Origin: Echinicola arenosa
GTDB taxonomy: Bacteria > Bacteroidota > Bacteroidia > Cytophagales > Cyclobacteriaceae
Direction: 5' to 3'
Assembly: GCF_014841125.1 (NCBI RefSeq)
Contig: NZ_JACYTQ010000004.1
Location: 1 to 64,000 of the forward strand
DNA length: 64,000 bases
Positions 7,083-16,367 of this stretch are shown here, piece after piece. Position 1 is the first letter of the stretch; every line of letters begins with the position of its first letter. The notes beneath the pieces are model-generated. The model did no database searches, had not been told where the DNA came from, and was given only the letters and a program-made list of their open reading frames with translations. The translations under genes were made by a program, and so were the position numbers.

Positions 7083-9470
7083 ATGAAACGCTTATTGATG
7101 ACCGCAGTTTGTTTGTTGGTCGGTTTTGGTGCTATGGCACAAAATCAAGTTAATGGCCGCATTGAGGATGCGGAAACAGGAGAAGTACTGATTGGCGCCA
7201 ATGTAATACTAGAAGGCACCGGTAGGGGAAGCACTGCTGATGTAGAGGGAAATTTCTCTATCAAAAATGTGCCGAATGGAACATTTACACTTAAAGTCTC
7301 TTTTGTGGGCTACGAAACTTTTAACCGGGAGATTCAGGTGCCTGTAGGTCAGCTGGACATTTCTTTGGAGAGGAATAGCCTGCTGACGGAAGAATTTATT
7401 GTGTCGGCTACCAGGGCCTCTGAAACCACCCCAACCACCTTCCAGACTATCACCAAAGAGGAATTGGCCAAAAATAATTTAGGCCAGGATATCCCGCTGT
7501 TGCTGAACTATACCCCGTCCGTAGTGACGCACTCTGACGCTGGAGCTGGAATTGGCTACACAGGACTTAGGATAAGAGGCTCTGACCAAACCCGCATCAA
7601 TGTGACGGTGAATGGAATTCCCATGAATGATGCGGAATCCCATGGGGTATTTTGGGTAAATATGCCCGACTTTGCCAGCTCGGTGGACAATATCCAGATC
7701 CAACGGGGGGTAGGAACTTCCACTAATGGAGCAGCTACTTTTGGCGCAAGCATGAATATTCAGACTGACACCAAAAAAGAAGAATCCTATGCGGAAATAG
7801 CCAATTCTTATGGCTCTTTCAACTCATGGAAGCACACGGTAAAGGCAGGGACTGGCTTGCTCAACAATCGGTGGGCAGTAGATGCAAGGCTCTCCCAGAT
7901 TAGTTCTGACGGATATGTGGACAGGGCTTTTTCTGATCTGAAGTCTTATTTTGTTTCTGGTGGATACTATGGTGATGACCATGTTTTTAAAGTAAATGTA
8001 TTTTCAGGAAAAGAGCAGACTTATCAGTCTTGGTATGGCTTGCCAGAATCCAAGCTGGAGGATGACCGGACTTTCAATTATTATACCTATGATAATGAAA
8101 CCGACAATTACCAGCAAGACCACTATCAGTTCATTTATACCGGTAAGTTAGGCCAAAACTGGAAAGCCAATGCAGCTTTGCACTACACCTACGGCCGGGG
8201 CTACTATGAGCAATACCGTGCGGATGATGATTTTGCCAGTTATGGTTTGGAACCAGTAGTGATTGGAGACGAGACCATCGAAAGCACTGATATCATCAGA
8301 AGAAGGTGGTTGGACAATGATTTTTTCGGTGGGGTATTCTCTTTGAACTATGTGTCCGATGATGGACGTTGGGACGCCATTTTAGGTGGTGGTGCCAATC
8401 GCTATGATGGAGATCATTTTGGAGAAATCATCTGGGCCAGGGTAGCTGGTGATACGGAAATCAGGGATCGCTATTATAATAATAATGCAGTCAAAGACGA
8501 TCGAAATATTTATGCCAAGGCCACCTATGAAGTAGCAGAAAGATTGTATCTTTTTGGAGACCTCCAATTCAGACAGATTGATTACCAATTTCAAGGCGTA
8601 AATGATGATCAACGGGTAGTGGATGGTCAGCAGCACTATGATTTCTTTAATCCAAAAGTGGGCATCAGCTATGAATCAGGCAATGGAAAAACATGGTATG
8701 CCTCCTATGCGGTGGCCAACAGGGAGCCTGTCAGAAGTGATTTTACAGATAATCCTATTACAGAAATTCCTAGACCGGAAAGGCTCAATAACGTGGAGGC
8801 CGGTGTCAGGGTGAAGCAGGGTAATTTCAGCTATAATGCGAACTTCTACTACATGGGCTACCATGACCAGTTGATCCTTACAGGTCAAATCAATGATGTA
8901 GGCGCCTATATACGCGAAAATGTGGAAAACTCCTATAGAGCGGGGATTGAATTGGATGGTGCTGTAAGGTTATCCCCTATGTGGACTTTAGGGGGAAATA
9001 TTGCTTTCAGTAAAAATAAGATTGACGAGTTTACGGAATATGTGGATGATTATGCGGCTGAGGAGTTTCAGCAGGAGTCTTTTAGTTATACTGATACAGA
9101 TATTGCCTTTTCACCAAATATAGTTGGCTCGGCGATGATTGATTTCAGACCGATCAAAAACATGGAGATCAGCTGGATGACCAAATATGTGGATGACCAG
9201 TATTTGGACAATACCCAAAACGAGGGCCGAAAGCTGGATGCTTACATCACCAATGACGTAAGGTTCGTTTATACGCTTCGTCCAAGGTTTGTGAAAGCAT
9301 TGGAGTTCAATGTTAAAGTGAACAATATATTTAATGAAATGTATGAGCCCAACGGCTATACTTTCAGCTATTTCATTCCGGGTGGCAATGGTCGAGAGTT
9401 GGTCACTGAGAACTATTACTACCCTATGGCCGGAACCAATTTTATGGCCGGGGTGAATATTAAGTTTTAG
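7083..9470 (+). CDS. TonB-dependent outer membrane receptor, probable thiamine-compound importer
   Basis: This outer-membrane beta-barrel importer has 795 residues. A signal peptide (residues 1-19, ending AMA before QNQ) is followed by a carboxypeptidase-regulatory-like domain (about 20-105), a plug domain (about 115-225, including GYTGLRIRGSDQTRINVTVNG in pieces and NGAATFGASMNIQT) and a barrel ending in Phe. It is not of the SusC type: there is no SusD partner and the plug is short. Control by the TPP riboswitch just upstream is the best evidence for its substrate, thiamine or a derivative; riboswitch-controlled receptors of this kind are known in Bacteroidota. A perfect bidirectional terminator follows. 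A sequence of its own cannot prove the ligand. Confidence 0.88.
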   Translation: MKRLLMTAVCLLVGFGAMAQNQVNGRIEDAETGEVLIGANVILEGTGRGSTADVEGNFSIKNVPNGTFTLKVSFVGYETFNREIQVPVGQLDISLERNSLLTEEFIVSATRASETTPTTFQTITKEELAKNNLGQDIPLLLNYTPSVVTHSDAGAGIGYTGLRIRGSDQTRINVTVNGIPMNDAESHGVFWVNMPDFASSVDNIQIQRGVGTSTNGAATFGASMNIQTDTKKEESYAEIANSYGSFNSWKHTVKAGTGLLNNRWAVDARLSQISSDGYVDRAFSDLKSYFVSGGYYGDDHVFKVNVFSGKEQTYQSWYGLPESKLEDDRTFNYYTYDNETDNYQQDHYQFIYTGKLGQNWKANAALHYTYGRGYYEQYRADDDFASYGLEPVVIGDETIESTDIIRRRWLDNDFFGGVFSLNYVSDDGRWDAILGGGANRYDGDHFGEIIWARVAGDTEIRDRYYNNNAVKDDRNIYAKATYEVAERLYLFGDLQFRQIDYQFQGVNDDQRVVDGQQHYDFFNPKVGISYESGNGKTWYASYAVANREPVRSDFTDNPITEIPRPERLNNVEAGVRVKQGNFSYNANFYYMGYHDQLILTGQINDVGAYIRENVENSYRAGIELDGAVRLSPMWTLGGNIAFSKNKIDEFTEYVDDYAAEEFQQESFSYTDTDIAFSPNIVGSAMIDFRPIKNMEISWMTKYVDDQYLDNTQNEGRKLDAYITNDVRFVYTLRPRFVKALEFNVKVNNIFNEMYEPNGYTFSYFIPGGNGRELVTENYYYPMAGTNFMAGVNIKF

Positions 9471-9483
9471 GCGTAGATACTAG

Positions 9484-9514
9484 AAAATCCCATGGTGAAT
9501 TGCCATGGGATTTT
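9484..9514. terminator. Bidirectional terminator between convergent genes
   Basis: AAAATCCCATGG (9484-9495) and CCATGGGATTTT (9503-9514) are perfect 12-bp complements with a 7-base loop. The A and T ends serve both the TonB receptor (rightward) and the hydrolase (leftward). Confidence 0.85.
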
Positions 9515-9539
9515 GACTTTGAAAATATAATTCACTTGA

Positions 9540-10304
9540 TCAAGCTTCCAGAAACTCCTTGATCATTTGTAGGGTATCTTGTTCTTGTTCGAACATCCCC
9601 ATATGGCCAGCATTGGGGAGTTCATGATAATAATCCACATAAGATTGATGTTTTCGGCTGGCTTCAATTTTAACCGCCCCATCCAAAACTCCAGCAATCA
9701 TCAGTTTTTTACCGCTGAAATCCCGTAGTATATTCATTCGGTCTTTCCTGTCCCGCATGGCCCGTGTAAATGAAACCAGGCCTTCGAAGGTAGTGGTTTT
9801 AGCAATTTTCACGACTTCTTGTATACTATCCTTCATGGTCTCGCGGTGTTCCTCAGTGAAAAGGGGTGGCACAAAGGAATCGATGAAAGTATTTACCCCA
9901 TGTTTTTCCACAAAGGTAATGGTTCGGTTTCTGACTCCTTTTTTTTCTTCATCATCAGCAAAAGCTGTGGAATGGAATAAGCCTATTCCGCCAAGTTCCT
10001 CACCCATCAATTCTGCAAGAGCTAAACTTACATATCCTCCTAAAGAATGGCCGATGACAATAGGCTTTTCCAGGTTGAGCTTACTGATCCAATCCTTTAG
10101 TAACTCTGCCGTGTACTCCAAGCTGATATTTTCTTCAAACCATTTAGTCTCTCCACAACCTGGAAGGTCTGGACAAAGTACTCGATAATAGGGTGAAAAT
10201 TCCGTTTCAAATCTTTTCCACATCTCTTTGGCTTCACAAAAACCGTGGATAAAAATAACGGGCGCACCATGACCTTGGTCGGTATATTCAATAGAAGTTG
10301 TCAT
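9540..10304 (-). CDS. Alpha/beta hydrolase
   Basis: This cytoplasmic serine hydrolase of the alpha/beta-fold superfamily has 254 residues and no signal peptide. The oxyanion-hole HG (20-21), nucleophile elbow GHSLGG (85-90, Ser87), probable acid Asp208 in GVLDG, and His234 in NAGHMGMF make up a complete catalytic set. The cap region (about 115-190) is helical. The overall sequence resembles small esterase/lipase or haloalkane-dehalogenase-like members, but nothing fixes the substrate. It is transcribed away from dxs, 112 bp downstream of the end of dxs, and separated from it by a strong hairpin. Confidence 0.85.
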   Translation of the reverse strand: MTTSIEYTDQGHGAPVIFIHGFCEAKEMWKRFETEFSPYYRVLCPDLPGCGETKWFEENISLEYTAELLKDWISKLNLEKPIVIGHSLGGYVSLALAELMGEELGGIGLFHSTAFADDEEKKGVRNRTITFVEKHGVNTFIDSFVPPLFTEEHRETMKDSIQEVVKIAKTTTFEGLVSFTRAMRDRKDRMNILRDFSGKKLMIAGVLDGAVKIEASRKHQSYVDYYHELPNAGHMGMFEQEQDTLQMIKEFLEA

Positions 10305-10354
10305 GAAGTGAAGTTAACTTTTAAAAAGATTTTTGCCAAAAGGAATGGCAGAAG

Positions 10355-10399
10355 GAAAAAAATACAAATTCCTGACATGATGCCAAATCATGTCAGGAA
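10355..10399 (-). terminator. Terminator of dxs
   Basis: TTCCTGACATGAT (10369-10381) pairs perfectly with ATCATGTCAGGAA (10387-10399) over a 5-base loop. In the leftward direction it is followed by AATTTGTATTTTTTT. This is a textbook intrinsic terminator 18 bp after the dxs stop codon. Confidence 0.85.
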
Positions 10400-10416
10400 A
10401 GTTTTGAATATATTAA

Positions 10417-12339
10417 TTAAGCGTGTTGTCCTGCCGAAACTGGCTCAGCTAACTTTTTTACCGCAGCTGCGATTCCGTCTGGGTCAAAGCCACACTCTCT
10501 ATGTAGTTCTAATTGCGTACCATGTTCGATAATGTCATCTGGAATACCCAAACGCCTCACCTGAGCTTGGTAATCATGGTCCATCATCCACTCCAAGACA
10601 GCGCTACCAAAGCCTCCCATCAGGCAACCATCTTCCACAGTGATTACTTTCTTGAATTTGCCAAACACTTCATGAAGTAGTGATTCATCCAATGGTTTGA
10701 CAAAACGCATGTCGTAGTGAGCTGGATTTAATCCTTCTTTTTCTAATTGTTCACAGGCCTCAATGGCATAGTTACCGATGTGCCCGATGGTTAAGATGGC
10801 TACTTCATCACCTTCTTTGATGATTCTGCCCTGTCCAGTTGGGATTTCGCGCATAGGTGTTCTCCAGTCAGGCATGACACCTTGCCCTCTAGGATATCTA
10901 ATGGAATATGGCCCATCAAACTTGGAAGCAGAATACATCATGTTTCGAAGTTCTTCCTCATTCATAGGGGCACTTACCACTAGGTTAGGCACACATCTGA
11001 AATAAGCCAAATCATAGGCGCCATGGTGGGTAGGTCCATCTGCACCCGCAAAACCTGCGCGGTCCAGGCAAAAGACTACAGGAAGGTTTTGCAGACATAC
11101 ATCATGTACTACTTGATCGTAAGCCCGCTGCATAAATGTACTGTAGATGTTACAGAATGGCTTTAGGCCTTGGGTGGCCAAACCTGCTGAGAAGGTGACC
11201 GCATGCTGTTCGGCAATGCCCACATCAAACGCCCTATGAGGCATTTCCTTCATCATGATGTTCATGGATGAACCTGAAGGCATAGCAGGCGTGATGCCCA
11301 TGATGGTTTCATCCTCTTCAGCCAGTTCTACCAAAGTATGTCCGAAGACATCCTGATATTTGGGAGGCTGGGGTGTGTCATGTATCTTTTTGGCGATTTC
11401 GCCCGTGATTTTATCAAATTTACCAGGAGCGTGCCATTTGGTTTGGTCTTTTTCAGCCAAGTCATAGCCTTTCCCTTTCACAGTTAGGCAATGAAGGATT
11501 TTAGGTCCTGGGATTTTCTTTAAATCATTGAGTACTTCCACCAAGTGATTGACATCATGGCCATCTACTGGGCCGAAGTAACGAAGATTTAAAGATTGGA
11601 AAAGATTACTTTGTTTGAGCAAAGCTGATTTGACAGCTCCCTCCACTTTGGAGATGATTTCTTGGGCACTGGATCCAAATTTGCTGAACTTGCCTAATAT
11701 CCTCCAAAGATCATCTTTGAACCTGTTATAAGTCTGGGAAGTGGTAATGTCCGTAAGATAATCTCTCAATGCACCCACATTAGGGTCTATGGACATGCAA
11801 TTGTCATTGAGGATGATGATCATGTTGGTGTCAGATACTCCTGCATGGTTCATGGCTTCAAAAGCCATTCCCCCAGTCATGGAGCCATCCCCGATCACAG
11901 CAACATGTTGTTTTAAATCATCACCTTTATACTTTGAAGCCATGGCCATTCCCAGTGCTGCAGAAATGGAAGTGCTGGAGTGACCCACTCCAAAACTGTC
12001 ATATTCACTTTCCTTTCGCTTGGGAAAACCTGAAATGCCTTTATAAAGTCTGTTTGTGTGGAATTTCTCCCTTCTTCCTGTCAAAATTTTATGGCCATAT
12101 GCCTGATGGCCTACGTCCCAAATTAACTGGTCTGAAGGGGTGTTGAGTACATAATGCAATGCAACAGTTAGTTCAACTACCCCTAAGCTGGCGCCGAAAT
12201 GTCCTCCATAGACAGACACACTGTCGATGATATACTGACGCAACTCTTCACATATTTGTACGAGTTGATCCTTACTGAACTTTTTCAGTTCATCTGGAGA
12301 GTTGATTTGTGCGAGTAGTTTTCCTGGTTCTATTAGCAT
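10417..12339 (-). CDS. dxs: 1-deoxy-D-xylulose-5-phosphate synthase
   Basis: This cytoplasmic TPP-dependent enzyme condenses pyruvate and glyceraldehyde 3-phosphate, the first step of the MEP route to isoprenoids and a branch to thiamine. In 640 residues the N-terminal TPP domain shows GDG (150-152) through LNDN (177-180), the diphosphate-metal motif. The central domain shows GIAEQHAVTFSAGLA and the DRAGFVGADGPTHHG-like segment DRAGFAGADGPTHHG. Length and domain order match the family. It is read divergently from scpA across a 193-bp spacer with a 22-bp palindrome, and ends in a strong terminator. Confidence 0.97.
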   Translation of the reverse strand: MLIEPGKLLAQINSPDELKKFSKDQLVQICEELRQYIIDSVSVYGGHFGASLGVVELTVALHYVLNTPSDQLIWDVGHQAYGHKILTGRREKFHTNRLYKGISGFPKRKESEYDSFGVGHSSTSISAALGMAMASKYKGDDLKQHVAVIGDGSMTGGMAFEAMNHAGVSDTNMIIILNDNCMSIDPNVGALRDYLTDITTSQTYNRFKDDLWRILGKFSKFGSSAQEIISKVEGAVKSALLKQSNLFQSLNLRYFGPVDGHDVNHLVEVLNDLKKIPGPKILHCLTVKGKGYDLAEKDQTKWHAPGKFDKITGEIAKKIHDTPQPPKYQDVFGHTLVELAEEDETIMGITPAMPSGSSMNIMMKEMPHRAFDVGIAEQHAVTFSAGLATQGLKPFCNIYSTFMQRAYDQVVHDVCLQNLPVVFCLDRAGFAGADGPTHHGAYDLAYFRCVPNLVVSAPMNEEELRNMMYSASKFDGPYSIRYPRGQGVMPDWRTPMREIPTGQGRIIKEGDEVAILTIGHIGNYAIEACEQLEKEGLNPAHYDMRFVKPLDESLLHEVFGKFKKVITVEDGCLMGGFGSAVLEWMMDHDYQAQVRRLGIPDDIIEHGTQLELHRECGFDPDGIAAAVKKLAEPVSAGQHA

Positions 12340-12420
12340 TGCAAGTTAGTCCCGTGTGCAATTATAACTGAGACTTGATTCTATTGTTTTCAATATAGCT
12401 AAAATTTAGCCAATCTTTTT

Positions 12421-12442
12421 ATCAATAAGAATTCTTATTGAT
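12421..12442. promoter_or_regulatory. 22-bp perfect palindrome between dxs and scpA
   Basis: The half-site ATCAATAAGAA (12421-12431) is followed immediately by its exact reverse complement (12432-12442). It sits in the divergent dxs-scpA spacer, 82 bp before the dxs start and 91 bp before scpA, where it could serve both promoters as an operator. There is no loop and no T tract, so a terminator is unlikely. Confidence 0.5.
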
Positions 12443-12532
12443 TTTGAACGGTCTCATGTTGATTTTTGTATATATGTAATATCTTTGATATTCAATTCGA
12501 TCGCAAAATTAAGAGAAATTTAATAGTATCCA

Positions 12533-13279
12533 GTGAGTTTCGAGATCAAATTACCGCTTTTTGAAGGACCATTCGATTTGCTCCTGTTCTTTATTGAGCG
12601 GGATGAATTGGATATTTATGATATTCCCATCTCAAAAATCACACATGATTTCCTCGATTACCTGCAGCATTTGGAGAAAATGGAGATAGAAGTGGCCAGC
12701 GAATTTATCCTTGTAGCCGCTACTTTGATGAAGATAAAATCCAAAATGTTGATCCCACGACCTGAGTTGGATGAGAATGGAGAGGAGATTGATCCAAGAG
12801 AGGAATTGATCAAGCATTTATTGGAGTATAAAAGATACAAGTCCGTCATTTCTGATTTGTCGGAAATGGAGGCGGAGAGAATGACCAAAGAAAAACGTGG
12901 CAATATTGCTGCAGAGCTTAAGGAGCTTAGCAAGATTGACAATGTGGAAAGTGAAATCCAGGATTTGGATTTGTACAAAATCCTCAAGGTTTTCCAAAAG
13001 GTGATGGCGAAGTATGCTTCGCGTACAGATGAAACCACACATACGGTCATCCAGTACCCCTACACTATCGATCAGCAAAAAAACTTTGTACTAGACAAAA
13101 TTAGTTTTAAGAAACGAATGCCCTTTTCTGAGTTTATTGAATATAAACCTGATAAAATATTTGTGATCTACACCTTTTTGGCAATTTTGGAGCTCTTGCA
13201 ACTTTCCATGGTGACTATCAAGTTGGGAGAAGGGTTTAATAATTTTTGGGTAGAGAAAACAGAAGAAATTCCGGCCTAG
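12533..13279 (+). CDS. scpA: Segregation and condensation protein A (ScpA kleisin)
   Basis: This kleisin subunit bridges SMC heads in the chromosome-condensation complex. The 248 residues begin FEIKLPLFEGPFDLLLFFIER, split by the conserved FEGPFDLLL motif (9-17), followed by the helical IPISKITHDFLDYL region and a C-terminal winged-helix part (about 180-245) that contacts the SMC ATPase. The start is GTG at 12533; no ATG in frame preserves the N-terminal motif. ScpB is not adjacent. The next gene starts 6 bp downstream, so the two are probably co-transcribed. Confidence 0.92.
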   Translation: MSFEIKLPLFEGPFDLLLFFIERDELDIYDIPISKITHDFLDYLQHLEKMEIEVASEFILVAATLMKIKSKMLIPRPELDENGEEIDPREELIKHLLEYKRYKSVISDLSEMEAERMTKEKRGNIAAELKELSKIDNVESEIQDLDLYKILKVFQKVMAKYASRTDETTHTVIQYPYTIDQQKNFVLDKISFKKRMPFSEFIEYKPDKIFVIYTFLAILELLQLSMVTIKLGEGFNNFWVEKTEEIPA

Positions 13280-13284
13280 TACTT

Positions 13285-14334
13285 ATGAAGTTAGACAACA
13301 AAGAGATTTTCAAAACACTTAACCCGAATAAGGTTTGGATTCCCGTGCTTATAGGTATTGGAATAGTCTTTTTGATGTTCTATACCGATCCTTCGATCAC
13401 AAGGGAGAATTTGGAAAGTGTATTTGATGCTTCCTTGCTTAGCTTAGGGATAGCCTTTTTGGTAATAGCCATGAGAGATGCGGGCTATGTATATAGAATC
13501 CGGGAAATTACCGACAAGAAATTGACTTGGACCAGGGCGATCTATGTCATTATTCTCTGGGAGTTTGCTTCCGCGGTGACGCCATCTATTGTAGGAGGAA
13601 CAGCTGTAGCGGTATTTATATTGCACAAAGAAGGGATCAAGCTAGGCAAAGCCATTGCTTATGTGATGATCACTGCTATTTTGGACAACCTGTTTTTTGT
13701 GATTGGAGCTCCTATTGTTTTGTATTTGGCCCAAGGAAGTATTTTTCCGGAAAGCAGGGTGCTGGAACTTCGGTTAGGAAAGAGTTTGAATTTGATCTTT
13801 TGGCTGAGTTATTCCTTGTATGCGGTTTATTCTTTGGTTATGGCTTTGGCTTTGTTTTATCGTCCGAGGGTTTTTAAGTGGGTGCTTTTAAAAATATTTG
13901 GCATCAAATGGATCAGGAAGTGGAAGCATAATGCGAGTGAATATGGTGATCAAATCATAGAATCAAGTAAAGAGCTTCAGGGTAAGAAATTGGGATATTG
14001 GCTGACCATTATATTTGCAACTATCTTTATTTGGTCCTCCAGGTACTTGATGCTGAATGCACTGATAACAGCTTATGTGGACCTGAGTTTGTCACAGCAC
14101 ATTATCGTATTTGCAAGGCAAATTATCATGTGGATCGTGATGATGATTTCTCCAACACCAGGCAGCAGTGGAACGGCAGAATTCTTCTTTGCCCAGTTCT
14201 TTTATGAGTTTTTGTCCAATTACACCTTTGTAACCAGCATCCTGTGGAGGATGTTGTCCTACTATCCCTATTTACTTTTGGGAGCGATCTTTTTGCCAAG
14301 GTGGATCAGGCAGGTTTTTTTCAAAAAGAAATAA
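13285..14334 (+). CDS. Flippase-like membrane protein (LPG synthase TM / UPF0104 family)
   Basis: This inner-membrane protein of 349 residues has about eight hydrophobic helices and matches the transmembrane part of MprF/AglD-type proteins. Signatures are TPSIVGGTAVAVFILHKEG (near residues 93-111) and SPTPGSSGTAEFFFAQFF (near 289-306). Relatives move or modify lipid-linked compounds, but a bare TM domain like this one has no assigned substrate. The start chosen is the ATG six bases after the scpA stop; a TTG 39 bases earlier overlaps scpA and gives an unlikely polar extension. Confidence 0.8.
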   Translation: MKLDNKEIFKTLNPNKVWIPVLIGIGIVFLMFYTDPSITRENLESVFDASLLSLGIAFLVIAMRDAGYVYRIREITDKKLTWTRAIYVIILWEFASAVTPSIVGGTAVAVFILHKEGIKLGKAIAYVMITAILDNLFFVIGAPIVLYLAQGSIFPESRVLELRLGKSLNLIFWLSYSLYAVYSLVMALALFYRPRVFKWVLLKIFGIKWIRKWKHNASEYGDQIIESSKELQGKKLGYWLTIIFATIFIWSSRYLMLNALITAYVDLSLSQHIIVFARQIIMWIVMMISPTPGSSGTAEFFFAQFFYEFLSNYTFVTSILWRMLSYYPYLLLGAIFLPRWIRQVFFKKK

Positions 14335-14440
14335 GCAAAGGCCTTCTGTAAGGCAATCAATCAGCTGACTCCAATTGAGTTTTCATTGTATCAGTTTTTG
14401 ATAGACTTGCGTCTAGGCAGTAGCAATAAAGTTCTTAAAA

Positions 14441-14674
14441 ATGAAAAAGCTTTACTTAATAGCTGGAGTGATACTATTACTAGCCTTTCAGTGTGAAGAC
14501 AATGAACCTGGTGCAGGAGATAATTGCATTGATCCGGATAAAATCAATCCTAGCGCTGCTTGCTATGAAATCTATGCGCCAGTTTGTGGATGTGATGGAA
14601 AGACTTATGCAAATGACTGTTATGCAGCTGCTGCTGGAGTGAGGTCTTGGACAGAAGGAGCCTGTGAAAAGTAA
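14441..14674 (+). CDS. Kazal-domain small lipoprotein
   Basis: The 77-residue product has a hydrophobic signal ending at Cys18 (LAFQC, a loose Bacteroidota lipobox) and a single Kazal-type serine protease inhibitor domain. Six cysteines lie at 29, 41, 49, 51, 60 and 75, with the family pattern C-x7-C-x6-Y-x3-C around PVCGCDGKTYANDC (48-60). Kazal domains block serine proteases by inserting a loop into the active site, so this would be a surface- or periplasm-tethered inhibitor, perhaps against self or predator proteases. It is monocistronic, with a terminator directly behind it. The target protease is unknown. Confidence 0.82.
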   Translation: MKKLYLIAGVILLLAFQCEDNEPGAGDNCIDPDKINPSAACYEIYAPVCGCDGKTYANDCYAAAAGVRSWTEGACEK

Positions 14675-14701
14675 AACTCCCCTGTTTTTCCAGAGGAGTT
14701 T
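14674..14701. terminator. Bidirectional terminator, Kazal gene and ndk
   Basis: AAACTCC-CTG (14674-14684, one mismatch) pairs with CAG-GGAGTTT (14691-14701) around a T5 loop. It lies in the 36-bp gap between convergent genes and can end both transcripts. Confidence 0.65.
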
Positions 14702-14710
14702 AGAGTGATA

Positions 14711-15133
14711 TTATAGTACTCTTTCGAATTGGCTGAAGTAGAAGTTTCCTTCGATTTCGGCATTTTCGTCAGAATCAGAGCCGTGAACGGCATTTGCTTC
14801 GATAGACTTGGCAAACAACTTACGGATGGTTCCCTCAGCTGCATCAGCAGGGTTGGTAGCACCGATCAATTTTCTAAAGTCTTCCACTGCATTGTCTTTT
14901 TCAAGGATGGCAGCGATGATAGGGCCTGAAGACATGTAGTTGCAAAGGTCATTGTAAAAAGGACGCTCCTTATGTACAGCGTAGAATTTACCTGCTAGCT
15001 CAGCTGTAAGCTGAGTGGCTTTGATAGCTACAATTTTGAATCCTGCCTCTTCGATCATTTTAAGGATCGCACCTGAATTACCTGCGCCGAAAGCATCAGG
15101 CTTGATCATAGTGAATGTTCTGTTACTTGCCAT
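14711..15133 (-). CDS. ndk: Nucleoside diphosphate kinase
   Basis: This cytoplasmic enzyme passes the gamma-phosphate from ATP to other NDPs through a phosphohistidine, balancing NTP and dNTP pools. In 140 residues it shows [10 protein letters not shown] (6-15) at the N-terminus and the active-site motif NAVHGSDS (114-121) with His117. Length is exactly that of the family. The gene is monocistronic and divergent from nrnA over a 193-bp spacer. Confidence 0.97.
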   Translation of the reverse strand: MASNRTFTMIKPDAFGAGNSGAILKMIEEAGFKIVAIKATQLTAELAGKFYAVHKERPFYNDLCNYMSSGPIIAAILEKDNAVEDFRKLIGATNPADAAEGTIRKLFAKSIEANAVHGSDSDENAEIEGNFYFSQFERVL

Positions 15134-15326
15134 TTGTATTTATTTAGAATATAAGGTTTATATTTCGGCTGCAAAAATAGTGTTTTTAATGGAAAGTCAT
15201 GGTATATGAGGTTATTTGTAGGTTATCTTATTCATTTTTAGTGGCTTATATAAATTGGGATTTTTAAAAAATTATAATGACCTTTGCATCTTGTGTACTG
15301 TGAAAAGTGCTACTAAAATAATGTAG

Positions 15327-16367
15327 ATGCTAGAGTTAGAGTCATTTAAAAAACTACTGTCCTCACCAAAGAAAATCGTAATCACCACACATCATAAGCC
15401 CGATGCAGATGCTTTGGGATCATCCCTTGGGATGGCCAATTACCTCAAGAAAAAAAATCATGAGGTAACTGTGATTACGCCTTCTGATTATCCTTCCTTT
15501 TTGTATTGGATGAAAGGTAATGATGAAGTACTTAACTTTGAGGAGAAGGGCCATGCAAAGGAAATCAATGATAAAATGACAGCTGCTGAAATGGTCATTT
15601 GCCTTGATTTTTCCTGTCTTAGCAGGATCAATGAACTAGGGGAGATGGTCAAACAATCCACCGCTGTCAAAGTGAATATTGATCATCACCTAGACCCGGA
15701 AGATTTTGCGGATTTTAGGTATTGGAGCACAGAGGCTGCTGCTACCTGTGAGTTGGTTTTTGACCTGATTGTTAAATTGGGGGATAAAGATCTCATTGAT
15801 GCTGACATCGCAGATTGCCTGTACTCGGGTATCATGACTGATACAGGAGGTTTTCGCCATCCAAATACCACCAAGCATGTGCATATGGTCACGGCTGAGT
15901 TGATTGGCTTGGGCGCTGACAATGCAAAAATATCCCGTTTGATATACGATACCAATTCCGTAAACCGTCTAAAGTTTATAGGTTTTGCCTTAAGTAGAAG
16001 ATTGATCATTCACAATGATCTTCGTACTGCATATTTTTGGATTTCTAAAAGAGATCTTAAGAAATATGATTCACGTACGGGTGATACGGAGGGATTAGTA
16101 AATTATGCCCTTTCATTGGATGGGATAAAAATAGCCGCTTTGTTTACCGAGCGTAAAGACGGTGTCAAGATTTCCTTCAGGTCTGTGGAAGATATTGCAG
16201 TAAACAAGTTTGCAGCAAAATATTTCAATGGTGGAGGGCACAAAAATGCCGCTGGTGGCAAATCAGACTTGCCACTTAAGGAGACAATTGAGAAATTTGA
16301 AAAATTAATAAAAGAAAATCAGGAAAGATTATTAAATCAACTAGAGTTAGTCAATGAAAAACATTAA
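15327..16367 (+). CDS. nrnA: NrnA-type oligoribonuclease / pAp phosphatase (DHH-DHHA1)
   Basis: This cytoplasmic DHH phosphoesterase degrades very short RNAs or pGpG-like dinucleotides, and in some members removes phosphate from pAp, a by-product of sulfur metabolism. In 346 residues the metal-binding motifs are HHKPDADALGS (22-32), CLD (92-94), DHH (119-121) and the DHHA1 substrate motif GGGHKNAAGG (302-311). The 3' end overlaps the next gene, an FKBP lipoprotein, by 14 bases, so the two are translationally coupled. Note that the window's sulfate pathway uses APS rather than PAPS reduction, so pAp disposal is not an obvious reason for it here. Confidence 0.92.
   Translation: MLELESFKKLLSSPKKIVITTHHKPDADALGSSLGMANYLKKKNHEVTVITPSDYPSFLYWMKGNDEVLNFEEKGHAKEINDKMTAAEMVICLDFSCLSRINELGEMVKQSTAVKVNIDHHLDPEDFADFRYWSTEAAATCELVFDLIVKLGDKDLIDADIADCLYSGIMTDTGGFRHPNTTKHVHMVTAELIGLGADNAKISRLIYDTNSVNRLKFIGFALSRRLIIHNDLRTAYFWISKRDLKKYDSRTGDTEGLVNYALSLDGIKIAALFTERKDGVKISFRSVEDIAVNKFAAKYFNGGGHKNAAGGKSDLPLKETIEKFEKLIKENQERLLNQLELVNEKH

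Noticed and set aside
13246-13284. Upstream TTG start for the flippase-like gene
   Set aside because: It overlaps scpA and adds a polar stretch; the ATG at 13285 gives a normal membrane N-terminus.
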